Positions 23,101 through 36,285 are shown, numbered from the stretch's first letter. The stretch: 64,000 bases of DNA from Symbiodinium natans (GCA_905221605.1 CAJNDS010002474.1:164001-228000), one strand, 5' to 3'. The notes: a model not told the origin generated them from the sequence alone. Numbers and translations: made by a program.

Positions 23101-26100
23101 TTTTGGAACTGGGGGTAGGGTTCAATACCACGTCTACTTGTCACTTCGCGGCTACCACGTATATGAGCGACTTTTGCAGCAACCATGCAGCGAAATCACG
23201 AAGCAGGCCGCCTTCGTCTGGCGCAGCCTGTTCAGGCTCGGAGCTGTGTGCAGATGTGGATTTGGATGATTTGGGACTTGTGGCGAGGTACCGGCTTTGT
23301 CCCTTTGTTAGCAAGCTGGTCCTTCGGGTTTGAGTTTTGTGACTCTAAGCACGACAAAGCTGGCATCGACTTTCGTAGCTAAGTTGCTGCGTACCCCTGG
23401 CCTGCACAAAAGCCCTCTTCTGCACGGCTTGTGCTGCACACCCTCTCCCCTAGATGCAACTTTTCCCTAACTGGTAAACCCAAGCCACCGGGAATCATCC
23501 TTCGAAACAAAGGCGTTTGTTTGCCCTAGTGAAGGTCTTTGACTACTACGAGTATGTGCTCGTGAAAACGCTGTTCAGAACCGCTGAAAGGGGTGCCAAT
23601 CAATGGGTTCCCTACGCGTTTTCCAGTTCTTCGTGCTGGCTTCGCGTGAGACAGCCACGCGGATCGCCCGTTTCAGATCGCGGTGACTGTCGCTGATTTT
23701 GGATCCTGGCTTCTTGCTTGCATGTCAACAGGGCTTTCATACACTTTGCCGGACCTCCAGGGACTGAAGGACAGCCCGGCCACTGGGCTGAACACGATGA
23801 AGGGGAGCCCCCTTGTTCGGGCTGATAAATCGCCAAGCAGGAGCTTCGAAAGTAAGTCGATCTAAGTCCAGTGTGCCCAAATGCCCCATCAGAGCGCCAC
23901 TCATCAGCATCTCTGCCTGTATAGTTGACCTACAATTGAGCTGAGGGTACTGTCGCCTTTTAACAGGAGAAACGTGCTTGCAGGTTGCACCAGCTTGGTC
24001 GAAAATACTTGTGGAAAGCCGGCCTTGTTTTGCGGGCTGCACCGGGTAAGGTCACGGAGCGCACCGGCATGTAGCTGGCAAGCAATGACCTGGCTGCTGT
24101 GGGGCCTTGACATGAGTTGGACGGTGAAAACAACTGAGCGGAAAGAGCACAAAGGCAACTCGAAGAGGACCCATAATATAGGAGTTCATAGGGATTAAAA
24201 GACAACGTAGGCTAGCTTCCTTTGAAGGCAAGCGCAAAAGGGTCGAAAGGTGTAATCGTAACCTGCAGGAAAGGTGGCATCCGGCTTTCAACACCAGATT
24301 AGAAGATTCGAAGCCCATCGCTCTGGGGCTATGGAACTGCCATCCTGCATGTGTCTGATGTACGCTTTCGGAGCTTTTACGGCTCAGGGTGCAGAAAAGC
24401 CAAGAAACCCATTCCCCTAAAAAGAAGTTCCGCAGCCTGTACACGTGCCGAAGAACACCATGCAGTTACCAACAACTCGCCATTACCTGCTCACCACCTT
24501 ACGTACGCCTCCGACCCAAGTCCAACACACCAGTTCGCACCTCTGCGATTTTCCGCTGGAGTGCGCCTTCCCGGCCAAGAGGTGAAGCAGGGCTTCAGCG
24601 TGGAGGACGTTTTGGTCTAAGCCGGGGGAGGGTGGTGGGGCGGAGTGCAGGGTGGAGGGGTCAAAGCATCCATACTGCATCTATCTAGTCCCCTTATACC
24701 CTGACGGCCTTGACCCCGAGCCCCTCTTCTTCAAGTGGGCCAGAAATGCACGCCGCCATGGCCAAATCATTCTGCTGGCTCGCGCTGTGCTTGTCTGCGC
24801 CGGACAGCGCAGCCAGATTTGCTGGCATGGTCAGACAGTCGGGGGTAGCTGCTCTATAGGAAGCAAGAAAGCTTCATGAAAACCAAACGCCAACGCCAAC
24901 GAACCTAAACCAGCGTAACCAGCGCGCGAGGTGCCGAAACTGTGCGTGCCTTGAGGGTGTGCGATGTGGACCAGGGTTTAAGTCTTTAGTCTTTGGACCT
25001 CTGACTTTAGGGTTTGGGGTGGCACGCAGCAGAACATCCAACCACAGCCCTCATCCCAGAACAGATCTCCGCCATGTCTCTTCGAATGAAATTGAAATGG
25101 CTCTAGAAAGGGCCACCTTGAAACCGGGTTCCAAAAAACTCGGCCAGCACTTGCTGGGCCACTTTGAACTTGCGGGCGCCTGTGGCCGGGCCGCAGATCT
25201 CGCGCAGTCGACGTCCCGCCTTGGCCTCCTCGATGCCTGGACTGCAATTCGAGCTGAGATGGGTGCACTTGGGGCTTAGGGCTTGCTGAGGCCTTGGGAG
25301 CCCAAGCCCACAAAGAGGGGCCTCTTCGTACCCGAGAGCTTAAAGTTTGGGTCTCGAGTCTCGAGTCAAAAGCCTAGAACAACTTCTGATCCCCGTGAAA
25401 GGATTGCGATCTAAAGCTTGGGAGCCTGTGAGAACCGTCCGAGTGCCCTGAACTCTGGAACACAGTTCGAGACCATAACTTGCAGAACTCAGTTCAGGGT
25501 GCATGGAACTTCAATTGCGTGGCTAGTGATGCAGGTGATCTCCGGCCCCTGCAACTGCCTGCACCCTGGACATTGTCATCGGTTTAGGCTTAGGACCCTC
25601 TCCGCCATACAACCATGCAAGCCCTCTCTCGTCTCTCATAGCGAAAGACGTCATGCAACTGACATATTCATGCAAGTGTCGCATCATGACTTGCTAGCAG
25701 GTTTACCAACCCGAGCTGAATTTGAACATCGAAAACCGAGGTAGCCAAAAACCCCAACCGACAAATTCTAGAAGCCTGATGCCTCTGCTCCCCAACCAAA
25801 GACAATCCTTCCAGCTTCGAAGACAGGTCTCAAGGCCGAAGCTTACTGCGGTTGACCTGAACCACAAAGGGGTCCGGGCCGATGTTGGAACGGGGAAATT
25901 TTTGTGCAGGGCCGGGCAGGGTTCTGACATGTTTTGATTTAAGATTGAAGCTTCCAGGATCTCAAGGATTGGCCCAATAGGAATGTTCATCGCTTTGCGA
26001 AGTTTGCTGCGAGACTGGCAAGTCTCAAGCTTCCTCTCTGATGCACCACAAAACACAGTCTAAGGAGCTTTCCAAATCGACCACAATACGGGAGAGCATC

Positions 26101-29100
26101 CCACGAAGACTGTCGAGACCATGGAGACCATACTGCCCATCTCAAAGAAAGGAGCTGTATGAGGACACCTGTTGTTGAACTGCGAATCACCTAAAGTCCA
26201 GGCTCATGCAATGCATGTAAAGGCTTCTCAGGCCGGACACTGCTCGCTGAGGCTTGCGATACGGATTTCTTTGTGACTTTATGGGAGTGCTGATTTCTTA
26301 TTCTGCTCGATCTGCTAGGCTGCAAGAAACCTGGCAGAAAGCCACGTGCAGCTTTGGGCTTCTGGGGGGTTCAGGTTTGAAGGAAAGCTTAGGATGCTTT
26401 TAAACTTTAGGGTCCTGCTCTGCAAGTGTACATCCGCAACGAGACAAAGTCTCCCAACTTATTCGGGCCACCTCCTGCGGCATGCCACCAGACTTCCGCT
26501 GCACTTTGGCTTTCGTGTCGCTTAAGGAGACCACCGTGCCTGTCGAGGCATCGGAATTTGTGGTGCTCAATGCCCCATTTAGGATTCAGCAGATTCCGTT
26601 CTTTCATTTTTGCGGACCAGGGCTTCCAACCACACTTCAGGATTCGGATTTGTTCGAGCTCGGTTCAGGGCTTGCCTGCTATCTTTGAACACATACATCA
26701 CCCTGAGCGCTAAGTAGAATGTATGTCTGTTTGCCCGCATGGGGCATCATGAGCAAAATTTTTCCAAACGTGCCCAGCCGAAGGCGCTAGGGCTAGGGCG
26801 CTCAGGAGGTTGGTGCCAAAGCCCCTAGACACTTAGCCTGCAATCCAGCAAACAAACCTGATTAACCCCTCCGCAACCTGACCGTAGACCTGAACTCCAA
26901 AACCACACGCCTACGTTTGCGGGTGGCTTGAAAGCACAACTTCAGCTGAGCCAGTCGTTTTGGCAAGCACAGGGACTCTGAGGCTTCGGAGCCTTAGAAA
27001 TTTAGAAGCCAAGCCAGCTCAAGCCGTAGATGGCCGTATGGCTAAAGAGCCAAAACCCTTAGCCCGCAGCTCTTTCAGCGGTCTCACTGCCCAACGAGAG
27101 CCTAGCTGTTCCTGCAAAAAAGACACGTGCCCTTGTCCATCCGAGTCTACCCTGATGCGGCACTCCTTGTCCTTTGATCTTGCCATCTGCAATCTTTACA
27201 GTCATGCCCACCTTCCGCAGGGTTCTAGACAAGATCTCAGGTTATGTCAAAGTACTGGAACCCGCCAAGCATTTCTTACGCAACATTTCTTGAAGGCAGC
27301 CACAACACCATAGCCAACTCCGCAGAGACCCTACCTGTAGAGCTCCTGAAGCTGCTCCTATGCTAACCTGAAGAACCCTGCTCTAGCGCAAGGCTCGTGC
27401 AGGCCCAACCTTGAACTCTTACATCCCAAGTCTCAGCAGACTGAGAACCTCCAAGCCATCCGCCGGCGGGGCTTCACTTGGCTTGGTTGCAGGCTCGCCT
27501 GAGAAATTGGTGATTGCACGAAGGCTAGGGTTTTCGATGGACTGGAGTGCTTGTGGGCTCGGATTTCTCTCTCGTAGCCTCGAACCTGGAAGTGGCTCGC
27601 TTTTTCTTCTGAGACTGGGAAAGAACAAGTCCAAAGTGGCACACGCACCCCCCCCCGCCCCTTTGAGGACTGATCCGCGCACGCTGGACTAAAAACTCAA
27701 GCTTTCATGAGCACCATCACGGTTTCAGTGGGTGGGCCTGGTCTTTCAAGCACAGGGCAAGCACAGGGCACCTGGTCATTGAAAGCAGAGATAGATAGAG
27801 GTAGAGTTTCAGTTTGCCATCGCTGCCAGGTCACTGGACTCAACGTCCGGCTTGTGCACGGGCAGCGCCTTGACAGATCCGATCGGTCACCGCTTTGCAC
27901 GCATCCTTTTTTTTATGACGGATGGTGCCAAAAAAACGTCTTGGCTCGTCAACCCTCAGCAAAACTTCAAGAAGTCCCCCAAGTCCGAAAGCCGAACGTT
28001 CAAGTTTCATCCACGTCTGCACCTTGCTGTCCGCATGAGGCTGCGTCGGCTGCACAGGCTGCAAAGGCTGTGCGGGTGGCGGCTGTGCCACCGAAGCCTC
28101 TGAGCTATTGGAGAGCGGTGTGCTTTTGGTGCATTGAGTGGCGCTCTTTTCTTGTTGGATACGGTTTTCCGTGTTTTTCTTCTTCTTGGCTTCAAAGGAA
28201 AACGGAGAACAACTTGGGGAGGCTTCCGCTTTGAAACGAATGGCTTTCGGGACCTTGTGACACTCACCATTTTTTACTTGGGGACCAATTGCTCTGCGCA
28301 CTGTGCAGAGTTGCGCTGTCGCACCTGAATGCCCTGTCCAAAAGATGAAGACTTTGCTTTTTGCAAGCCTCCCCCTGAAACCCAGGTGACTCGCTGCCTT
28401 CTGAGACGTGTAGGCTCAAGACTTCCACCCTTTTTCAAGCCCAAAATCTCGACCCCAAGCCTTCTTACCTCAAGCCCAATCTCGAAATCCCCCTGGAAAA
28501 AAGAAACAACTCAAAAGGTTGAGCTTCGATCTCCGGCGAACGCTGCTGTGGCACTGGCGGAGGGACGGGTGGAGCCTTCCGCAACAGAGCCCTAGAGTGG
28601 TGAACTGTGTTCGAGGTAAGTTGGGTACAAGGGCCTTGTGGCTTGGAGCTTTGCGTGTTGGGGATCTGGGGTTTGTTGGATTTGGAACTTAAGGATCAGG
28701 GGCTGCAAAAGCCTGAATACAAAAAGGAGCTCGCCGCGTAGCCTTCTTCGGCAATTCGCCTGATCCTGTTGCAGCACCGATCGGTAGCCAGCCTGCGAGT
28801 GCGACAAATCTTGTGGGCTCTCTCCTGGTTGTAGGTCTAGGGACTCCAGCACAGTTCCTCTGACATGCGGTTCCATTGGTTCCATTGGGTTCAAGGAGCT
28901 TCGCAACGGAAAAAACTAGCGTCAGGCAGCTTTCGCCTCTTTGTCAAAACCGAAAGCCAAAGCACGCACACCATTTGCACTGAAGAAACCAAAGACTTCA
29001 AAGCCCAAACTCCAAAAACCTGTCAAGCCCTAAACCCCTAAACCCTTAGTGATAGATACATGCACACCACAGTATTGCAAAACCTCTACATCCCCTGAGA

Positions 29101-29650
29101 ACTTCGCCCTGCCTGGTGGTGGTGCCTTGGGCAGCAGCTCGGCTGGTTTGGCGAGCGGGTGCGTCTTTTCCTCAGCGCTGCCGCTATTGCTGCATTTCGT
29201 TTCTACGCTACTCGACCCCTCCCATCGATTATATTGAACCTCAACTCCTTAGCACTTTAGTGCCACTTTTGAGAGTTGGTGTTCGATGCATGACTTGGGC
29301 TTCTCCCTTCTGTCACAAATCGCACAGTCATACAGCCTAAAAGCTCAATGAAGCAGGAATTTACCAAAGCGTTACCAACTTCATCCGAGACAGACTAAGT
29401 CCAAGAACCAATGCCCTGCAATGTTCAAGACAGCATTGGGATGGTCGAGCTCCCTACCTACCTACCCAATCCTGAATTACAGGCAAACAAACAACGTGAA
29501 ACAACTGAAAAAGACATGGACGCATCATTACGTGTCTGAGCGCGACTGGCAGGACCACACAAAACTGTTCCTGCTTGTGTTGGCAAACTGGCACTTTGGG
29601 AAGATTGGTTGGTTTTTTGAGGCATGGTGTTTGTTGTGCTTCTTGGGTCC
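20190..29650. other. anonymous non-coding DNA
   Basis: No gene is recognised apart from simple repeats. Two open stretches look mildly coding-like but carry no motif: 24959-25279 on the plus strand (a helical C-terminal half) and 27840-28301 on the minus strand (Pro/Gln-rich middle). Neither can be joined to further exons with confidence. Telomere-like words and AAGCC/GGCTT words are frequent. Confidence 0.5.
20677..20860 (+). repeat. TTAGTTCG octamer array followed by GT repeats
   Basis: About sixteen tandem copies of the octamer GTTAGTTC, with TTAGTTATTTAG variants at the right end, then a GT dinucleotide run. No coding content. Confidence 0.95.
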
Positions 29651-29656
29651 CTTCTC

Positions 29657-30661
29657 ACCGAAAAGCTTTACATCTGGATATTCCGGATGAGTGGCGTGTT
29701 TTGAATCATCATGCTGACGTGGCCGCTGGCTGTTGTGTTGCAGCCGCCTCTGCCCTGCGTTTGGATTGGTGTGCAGCCCTTAGCGCTCGACGGGCTTTGC
29801 CTGTCAAGATGTTGCAGTACGAGCGGGCCGCCTTTGTTGACTATCACGCCTTGCTTCTTCAACGTCCGCATGCGTGATCCTTTTGGTTCAAATACAAGGA
29901 GAGGATATTTTCCTCTATGGTGATGATGGAGTGAAGACCGTGTCATCCTGCTTCACTTACAGACCTGCACGCAGCGCAAGCAATTGCTTAATGGATCTGC
30001 CAGAGTCTCCTTCGCTGGCGGGGGAGGTGGCGGCGGCACCTTCTTTGGCGCCGGCGCCGGCGCCTCCATCGGCCGGAAGCTCGCCTTTGGAGTGCTTGCT
30101 TATGCTCGGATATCAAATGCTCGAAGCGAGCGCATGCGTGACAAAAAAAGGTAATCATGGATGAGTCAGGTTCTTTGGTTGTTGCATTTCTCCATCCATG
30201 TCATTTCCAGAGCTGCCGAGTTCGCTCATGATGAGCTAAGGATTCTTAACGGGCCAGGTAACTTCAACCCAAGGCAGGAATTGAGAGAAACGAGAGCACC
30301 GTGCAAACGGGTGGGTGTCCCAGTCCTTCAACTTGCTCGCACGCCGCAGGCGTGATGCATGTGAGGTGCGCTTGTTTGTCACAGCAAGGGCAGCCAGTCT
30401 GTCCACCAAACCAGCAAAACAGATCTCCTTGCATGTTTTTTCGGGATTCCCGCTGTTGCCCCAACTGGTAAGCGCACAAACACTCTCACACACACGTACA
30501 GGCTGAATCAGGCTGATATGTCCACCGTGTATACACATTGTCGGAACATGCCCAAGTTCATCGAGCAAAATGCTGTATATAAACCGAAGACTCTCTTGGA
30601 GCTTGCGACCTACAGCCTTAGACTCGGAATCTCCAAGCCACACACACACATCCTTCAGTGA
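29657..30661 (+). CDS. candidate small multi-exon gene, function unknown
   Basis: A reading frame can be followed through exons ending at 29873, then 29932-30150, 30211-30257, 30350-30467 and 30502-30661 (TGA). The introns between them begin GT, end AG and are 58, 60, 92 and 34 nt long. Phases match at every junction. The product has a helical N-terminal half, a run of seven glycines followed by TFFGAGAGASIG and a hydrophobic segment (a possible glycine-zipper membrane helix), then a charged helix (ARSERMRDKKR), a Cys-rich exon and a C-terminal helix-rich part. I recognise no family. The start codon is not fixed; coding character runs back to about 29657. Doubts are the very short last intron and a continuous 152-codon frame on the opposite strand at 30236-30694. 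Transcript data would settle strand and exons. Confidence 0.4.
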
Positions 30662-31084
30662 GTTTTGGAGACACAATTTCGCCAAACCTTGCATACCTGA
30701 CAGCCTACAACCTTACAGCAATGAAATTGCCGCAGGCCTCTGACCCCAAATTCGGCCTCCCAAGGTTAGCTCTAGCTCCGCAATCCGCAGTCTTCCCAAA
30801 CCTGACCTATCAAAAACTGAACCGGGAAGCTGGAACAGGCGGAGCTTTGAGCTTGACGCCCTCATCTGAAGCGGGGCCGTTGCGCGGCAAGTCCTTGGGT
30901 TGACATTTTGCGTTTCACATGTTTGGGCTTTAGGCGAGGCTTTGAGGACTTTGATGTTGGAGTTCTTAGCAACATGCATAGCGGCGGGCTATGCCGCTAC
31001 GTGTTGAGGGGCGCGCTCGGCAGGAGACCTGCGATGCCCTTTTGCTATGCACATCCATGCTCGCCCACAACACTCCCACAACAC

Positions 31085-32165
31085 TCCCACAACCATATTT
31101 GCCCCTTCCCAAGCCCCTGGGCCGGGCCGGGCCTCCTTCCCAAGCCTCCTCCTCCTCCTCATTGGACAAAGCACTTCCTCTCTTTTCTTTCCAGCAAGTC
31201 TTCATTGGACCTCCTTCCCAAAGCACTTCCTCTTTTTTTCCCCCAGCATCCTTCCCAAGCCGCCTGCTCCTCATTGGATCTCTTTCCCAAAGCACTTCCT
31301 CGTTTGGGGCCGGGCCTCCTTCCCAAGCGTTCCTCCTCATGGATTTCTTTCCCAAAGCACTCCCCCCTTTTCTTTCCAGCAAGTTTGGTGCGCCTCCTTC
31401 CCTTGCTCCTCTTTGGACCTCCTTCCCAAAGCACTTCCTCCTCCTCCTCCGCCTCCTCCTCCTCCTCCTCATTGGACTTCCTTCCCAAAGCACTCCCCCC
31501 TTCTTCTTTCCAGCAAGTTTGGGGCCGGGCCTCCTTCCCAAGCGTCCTCTTCCTCATTGGACCTCCGTCCCAAAGCACTTCCCCCTCTGTTCTTTCCAGC
31601 AAGTCGGGGGGGGGGGGCCTCCTCCCCAAGCCTCCTCCTCCTCCTCCTCGTCCTCCTCATTCTTCCCACTTTTCTTTCCGGCAAGTTTGGGGCCGGGCCT
31701 CATTGGACCTCCTTCCCAACCCCTCCCTCTTCCTTCCAACGAGTTGAGGCCGGGCCTCCTTCCCAAGCCTTTCTCCTTTTGATTGGACTTCCTTCTCAAA
31801 GCACTTCCCCGCTTTCCTTACCAGCAAGTTGGGGCCGGGACCCTTCCCAAGCCCCCTCCCCCTCACCTTCCCAAAGTTGGGGCCGGGCCTCCTTCCCAAG
31901 CATCTTCCTTCTCATTGGACCTCCTTCCCAAAGCACTTGCTCCCTTTTGGTGCCAGGCCTCCTTCCCAAGCCGCCCCCTCCCCATTGGACCTCCTTCCCA
32001 AAGCACTTCCTCTCTTTTCTTTCTAGCAAGTTTGGGGTAGGGCCACCTTCCCAAGCCTCCTTCTCTGGGGCCGGGCCTCCTTCCCAAGTCCGTTCCTCCT
32101 CATTGGACCTCCTTCCCAAAGCACTTCCACCCATTTTCTTTTCAGCAAGTTGCGGCCGGGCCAAT
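31085..32165 (+). repeat. pyrimidine-rich minisatellite with splice-acceptor-like units
   Basis: About eleven diverged copies of a ~75-90-nt unit. Each unit carries the blocks GGCCGGGCCTCCTTCCCAAG, CTCATTGGACCTCCTTCCC, AAAGCACTTCC and TTTTCTTTCCAGCAAG. The last block mimics a polypyrimidine tract plus AG acceptor. All three forward frames and several reverse frames are open for long stretches (up to 378 codons), giving PSFPS- or EEEEAWEGGP-type peptides in every frame. I therefore read it as non-coding satellite DNA. Confidence 0.85.
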
Positions 32166-32169
32166 GGCC

Positions 32170-35100
32170 AGGCAGCGTGGTAACATCCACTGACCGTTGT
32201 TCTAAAATCTATCTGCAATTCGTCTGGCAACAAATCCTTTCGACAGGCCCGAACCCTGAGGCCAAGAATCAGGTGCCGCTGTTGGCCTTATCGCAGGCCG
32301 CCAAGCACTAGACGCCGCCTTGGTACATCTATTTGAGCAGGTCTTTCGGGGCATAGAATGCAACTCCAGAATTAACGAGCATATTGGAGTGCAGTTCAAA
32401 GTTCAAGCTTCTGAATCCATACTAAAGCCTCATGAGCACACACGAAAAGATGCACCTTCAATCCCAAGATATGATCTCTCAACGCTAGAGTACCGATTCG
32501 AAGATGCCCAACACTTGCAAAATCGCACAAAGCACGACTTGGAGCACTGAAAGCACAAGATCGCAAGGATTTTGCAAGCAGGATTCCCATGGGAGCACAG
32601 TGGTAATGAACCATTGCACCGATTCCCATGCGAGCACCCAAGTCTTATATCTCGGATTCAGTAATCGGCTGCAGTATCTCCCTCAAAAGAAAGAAAATCA
32701 TGCCGATAGAGAATGGGAGGACTAGGCTTCGGGATCAAGCACAAGGTACAAGCTTTCGACAACCCATGGATCAAAAGGTTGACGCAACTCAACATCGAAA
32801 ATCGAAAACCTGATCATAGTTGTGGAAAACCCGAAAACCGGCATGAGACCTGTGTGTGGAGGAAATTTGTGAACGGCCATGTGAAGCTCACGCCTGGCAC
32901 TACTGCGGGAATTTCTGGCCCGTGCTGGCATAAGCATCTTAAGAACGAGAGCTGAGGAAAACCCTGGAGACGGAGTGGGTGATTGCATCAGCCTGGCAAT
33001 CCTTGCGATGCCGGGGCGTGAAAACGGTGAAAAAACGAGCAAAGCCGACCAAAAACGCGTGACGGCTTTGTCGCGGCATCTTACGTGAGCCCCACTTGAG
33101 CCTTTGTATCGGCTTTGGAGCACTGTAGCTGCTGTAGCTGTTGCCGCTCTGCAAGGTGCCCATTTGAGTGCCATCCGCACATTGTACCAAGTGTCGCATT
33201 GCACAAAACACAACGTTGAACATGCTGTCCTTGAGCTTTGCTGTCGCCAGCCCAGGCAATCCTCTTCGGATGCACGCAAAAAACAAGGCTCCATATTCGG
33301 GGCACGAAGTCTCGGAAAGGCGGCCTCTGCCAATGCTATGCTGCCAATTTCAAGAGTTGGTGGCTCCCAGGTTAGTGCAGAGTCCTGTGCCTCAAAGTGT
33401 GCTTTGCATTTGCCGCAGTGGAACTGCTCGCAAGGCCTCCCTGGAACAAGAAACCCGCACGGAGTGTCAAGTTGCACATGCTTCCATGCAGCCTGTGTAA
33501 GCATGATGTAATACACAAGCGACGCTGCTGTGCCTCAACCCCCCAATCCTAAAGTCGAGCTTCGGAGCTCTATCGTTGGGCGGTAGGGTTTTTGTTTTTG
33601 AGTGCATGCAAGAGCAGCTTGTGAAAACAAGCACACTAGGTCGACGGCACTGGTGCTCGTCGGAGGCGGTGGAGGCGGTGGCTGCGGCGGCTGCCTGCTT
33701 GGGGCACCTGCTAGGCATTTGCTACGTCACAGACAAAAGGGCTTTAGGGCGACGGGAAGTTTGCTTGTTAGGGCTTTTCAGGGTTGGGGGCGGGTTTGAG
33801 GACTGGCTTCCAGCCGAAGACCTGGAACCTCCAAATTGAGCCCTCGAAACCCTTCTCCACGAAAACACCTCCTCAGAACAATGCCGGCACCTGGTTCAAC
33901 AGCTTGCGCTTCGAGGAAGGCGGCTTGCTTCAGGAGGGCGCTAAGACCTTGACGTCTCAGTGCGGTTGTTCTGGGAGCGGAGTTTATGGCTTCAAGCATG
34001 ATTCGCAGTGGGGCAAATGTGGTAAACAAGATTGAACTTAAGGCTTTCAACTGAGGTCCCTTGTTGAGGCCACGTTTGCAGCGCATCTGTGGTGTGAGTA
34101 CTCAGATCTGGGTTGCAGTATGCAATCTTTGTCTTCTGGAAGGTATGTAGGTTGCATCGCGACCTATGAAATTCGTCAATGGCAGGTGCAGAGGATTCGG
34201 CAGACAATGGTACTGCACAGGGTTTGCTTGCGCAGGCATATATCGTTATTTCGGGAAACGCTTGCCTAGTGTGCACGTGTACTCTGCGTCTTGCAAAACC
34301 AATTTGCAAGACACAAATGTTGGACGTCTCGCCAAGCAGCTGTACAGAATCGAGGTTTTCTGGGTTAAGTGCTATGCTTCTTGGGGGGCGGCACGTCTGT
34401 TCCAGAATCGTCAAAACATATTGTATGAAAAGAGGCACAAAGCGCTGTGAATAGCAGTGCTTTGGGCATGTTCGCATAAGGCATGAACACCTGTGGCGGA
34501 CCTCGTGTTGCAGAACATCACACATCCTTCTGCAACATGTTGTAGAAAGATGAAATTACCAGGGTCCTCGGCATGTTCCCAAATAGCATGATTGCTTCTG
34601 ACAGTGAGTCTTGTTCCAGAAACGTCAAGCATCCATTCTGCAGCATAAAAGATGCAGAAATGCTGTCAGTGCCAGTGTTTTTGGCATGGTTAGAGTAACA
34701 TGGTCACCCCTGCCCCCTCCCCCCTGTCGTTTGCGCCAAATGTGGGGGACGTACTCTCGATTTGGAAGGCTCTTGGGTTTGGTAAAAGGTCTAGGACATG
34801 CGTTTCAGTGCTTCGGGGCTTAAAACAGCATCGCAATGTCTTCAGGGCTGAGAGCTTAAGACACGCAGAAGGATGCGAGTTTCGGACCAGGCTGTGAACG
34901 ACGTGCTTTCAGGGGATGTGCTTTCAGGAGACTTTTTTTCGCAGGACTGTCAGGAACTTCATCGGTCCGTGGTTCTGTTCTGGGTTCGGACCTAAGGCAA
35001 GGATTCAGCAGGTTGAAGCTGCATCAAGAATCTATCTCTTCACATGTAGCGAAAAAACAAACGAAACGCCTGCGGCGTGCGCACATCTGCGAACGTTCAA

Positions 35101-35750
35101 CTTCGTATGCCGACTGCGTTAAATTAGGCCCAAAAAGGCTCACACACTGTAGGACTTAGGCAGAAGTGTTTGCCAAGCTACCCGATGCGAGGTCGATATT
35201 CTTGGTCTCCCAGAAGCCATTCTTCTTGCAGGAATAAACCTCAGGAACAAAACGCAAGAGCCTTACGCACCCCAAACCCTTTCAGGTCAACAGTTCAGGC
35301 TTCAGGCTTGGAAGGCGGGAGTCAATAACCATGCTGGCAAACTCAAACTTCACGGGATTTAGGTTTCATCAGGTGCTCGCAACCCAAATCCACCAATAGC
35401 ACAGTCCTCAAGCCTGTTTGGTTTGAGTGCCTGTAAAACTGTGCGATCATTGAGTGTCCTGACTTTTGGGAGCTGAATTCGCAACGTCTTGTTTCAAGCT
35501 GGCTGTCATGACCTAGCTGCCAATGATAGTGACGTGCAGCCTCTTCCTCCATCTTTCTGCAAGTTTAAAACTACTGGAAAAGCATGGCTGCGGGAGAGCT
35601 TGGCCGACAATTCCTGCGACCATGGTGCTCTTCACATCTGAATCTAAAGTCACTCATGTCGGGATCCTTATGCTAGGAAGGCCCCCTGGGACGGTTTACT
35701 AGGCAATAATGGTTGGCAGCATGAGGAGCCCAAACCTCCCCAGTCTTTGG
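32170..35750. other. mostly non-coding, one long open frame
   Basis: The only notable frame is described separately (32722-33516). Otherwise there is no gene I can support. Short GGA/GGC-rich runs (33660-33700) and CT-rich words are present. Confidence 0.5.
32722..33516 (-). CDS. possible coding region, 264 codons, unknown
   Basis: The longest non-repetitive open frame outside the retroelement. Its N-terminal part includes a Cys-rich patch (CEQFHCGKCKAHFEAQ, then LTWEPP) and a second Cys-rich stretch about 100 residues later; the C-terminal third is basic and low in structure. Other frames on both strands are also open across 33080-33500, so frame length alone is weak support. No family is recognised. 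It may include one real exon near 33300-33480 with read-through into non-coding DNA. Confidence 0.22.
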   Translation of the reverse strand: MYYIMLTQAAWKHVQLDTPCGFLVPGRPCEQFHCGKCKAHFEAQDSALTWEPPTLEIGSIALAEAAFPRLRAPNMEPCFLRASEEDCLGWRQQSSRTACSTLCFVQCDTWYNVRMALKWAPCRAATATAATVLQSRYKGSSGAHVRCRDKAVTRFWSALLVFSPFSRPGIARIARLMQSPTPSPGFSSALVLKMLMPARARNSRSSARRELHMAVHKFPPHTGLMPVFGFSTTMIRFSIFDVELRQPFDPWVVESLYLVLDPEA

Positions 35751-36031
35751 AGTCATTAGAAAGGGATTTCACGAAGAGAACGAGTGAAACGAATGATATT
35801 AGAAATGAACGAAGTGAGTGAACAAGTGAACGAATGTGGTGAATGAACGGGCGCCATCTTCGTTCCAGCGGTATTTACTCTTGCATCTCCCAGGCCCACA
35901 AATCTACTATTACTGAGCGCAGAGAACGTAATAAGTTCAAGCCGATCGCTGAACATCTAATGATGCCGCCCACAGGGGTGGGGGCGGCAAATCGCATGTC
36001 CTCCTTGGGGCTCTTGACCTTCTTTCACCCC

Positions 36032-36285
36032 CTTGTCCAGAGGACCGAGGCGGTCAAGGCGGTCTTGGGTCAAAACCGTCCCGTTCTTCACCCTTCTGAC
36101 GACCTCCTCGACCCTTGTCAGAGAACAGAGGATCCAGGCGGTCAAGATAGTCAAGGGGTCAAGGCTGACCCTCTTGACCCTCTTGTCCAGAGGACCGAGG
36201 TAGCTATGGCGGTCAAGCGGGTCAAGACGGTCAAGGCGGGCAGGAGGGTCAACACGGCCATGACGGCCAAGACGGTCATGCAAGT
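36032..36285 (+). repeat. three-copy degenerate repeat with Gly-Gln coding potential
   Basis: Three copies, starting near 36032, 36113 and 36182, each open with CTTGTC(C)AGAG followed by GGTCAAG-rich 9-nt units. In one plus-strand frame the third copy reads as glycine at every third residue (GQAGQDGQGGQEGQHGHDG), collagen-like. Stop codons separate the copies in that frame, so I annotate the DNA repeat and do not call a gene. Confidence 0.6.

Noticed and set aside
30908-32183. Long overlapping frames (up to 378 codons) in the pyrimidine-rich minisatellite
   Set aside because: Open in all plus frames and several minus frames with the same repetitive composition, which is typical of stop-poor satellite DNA.
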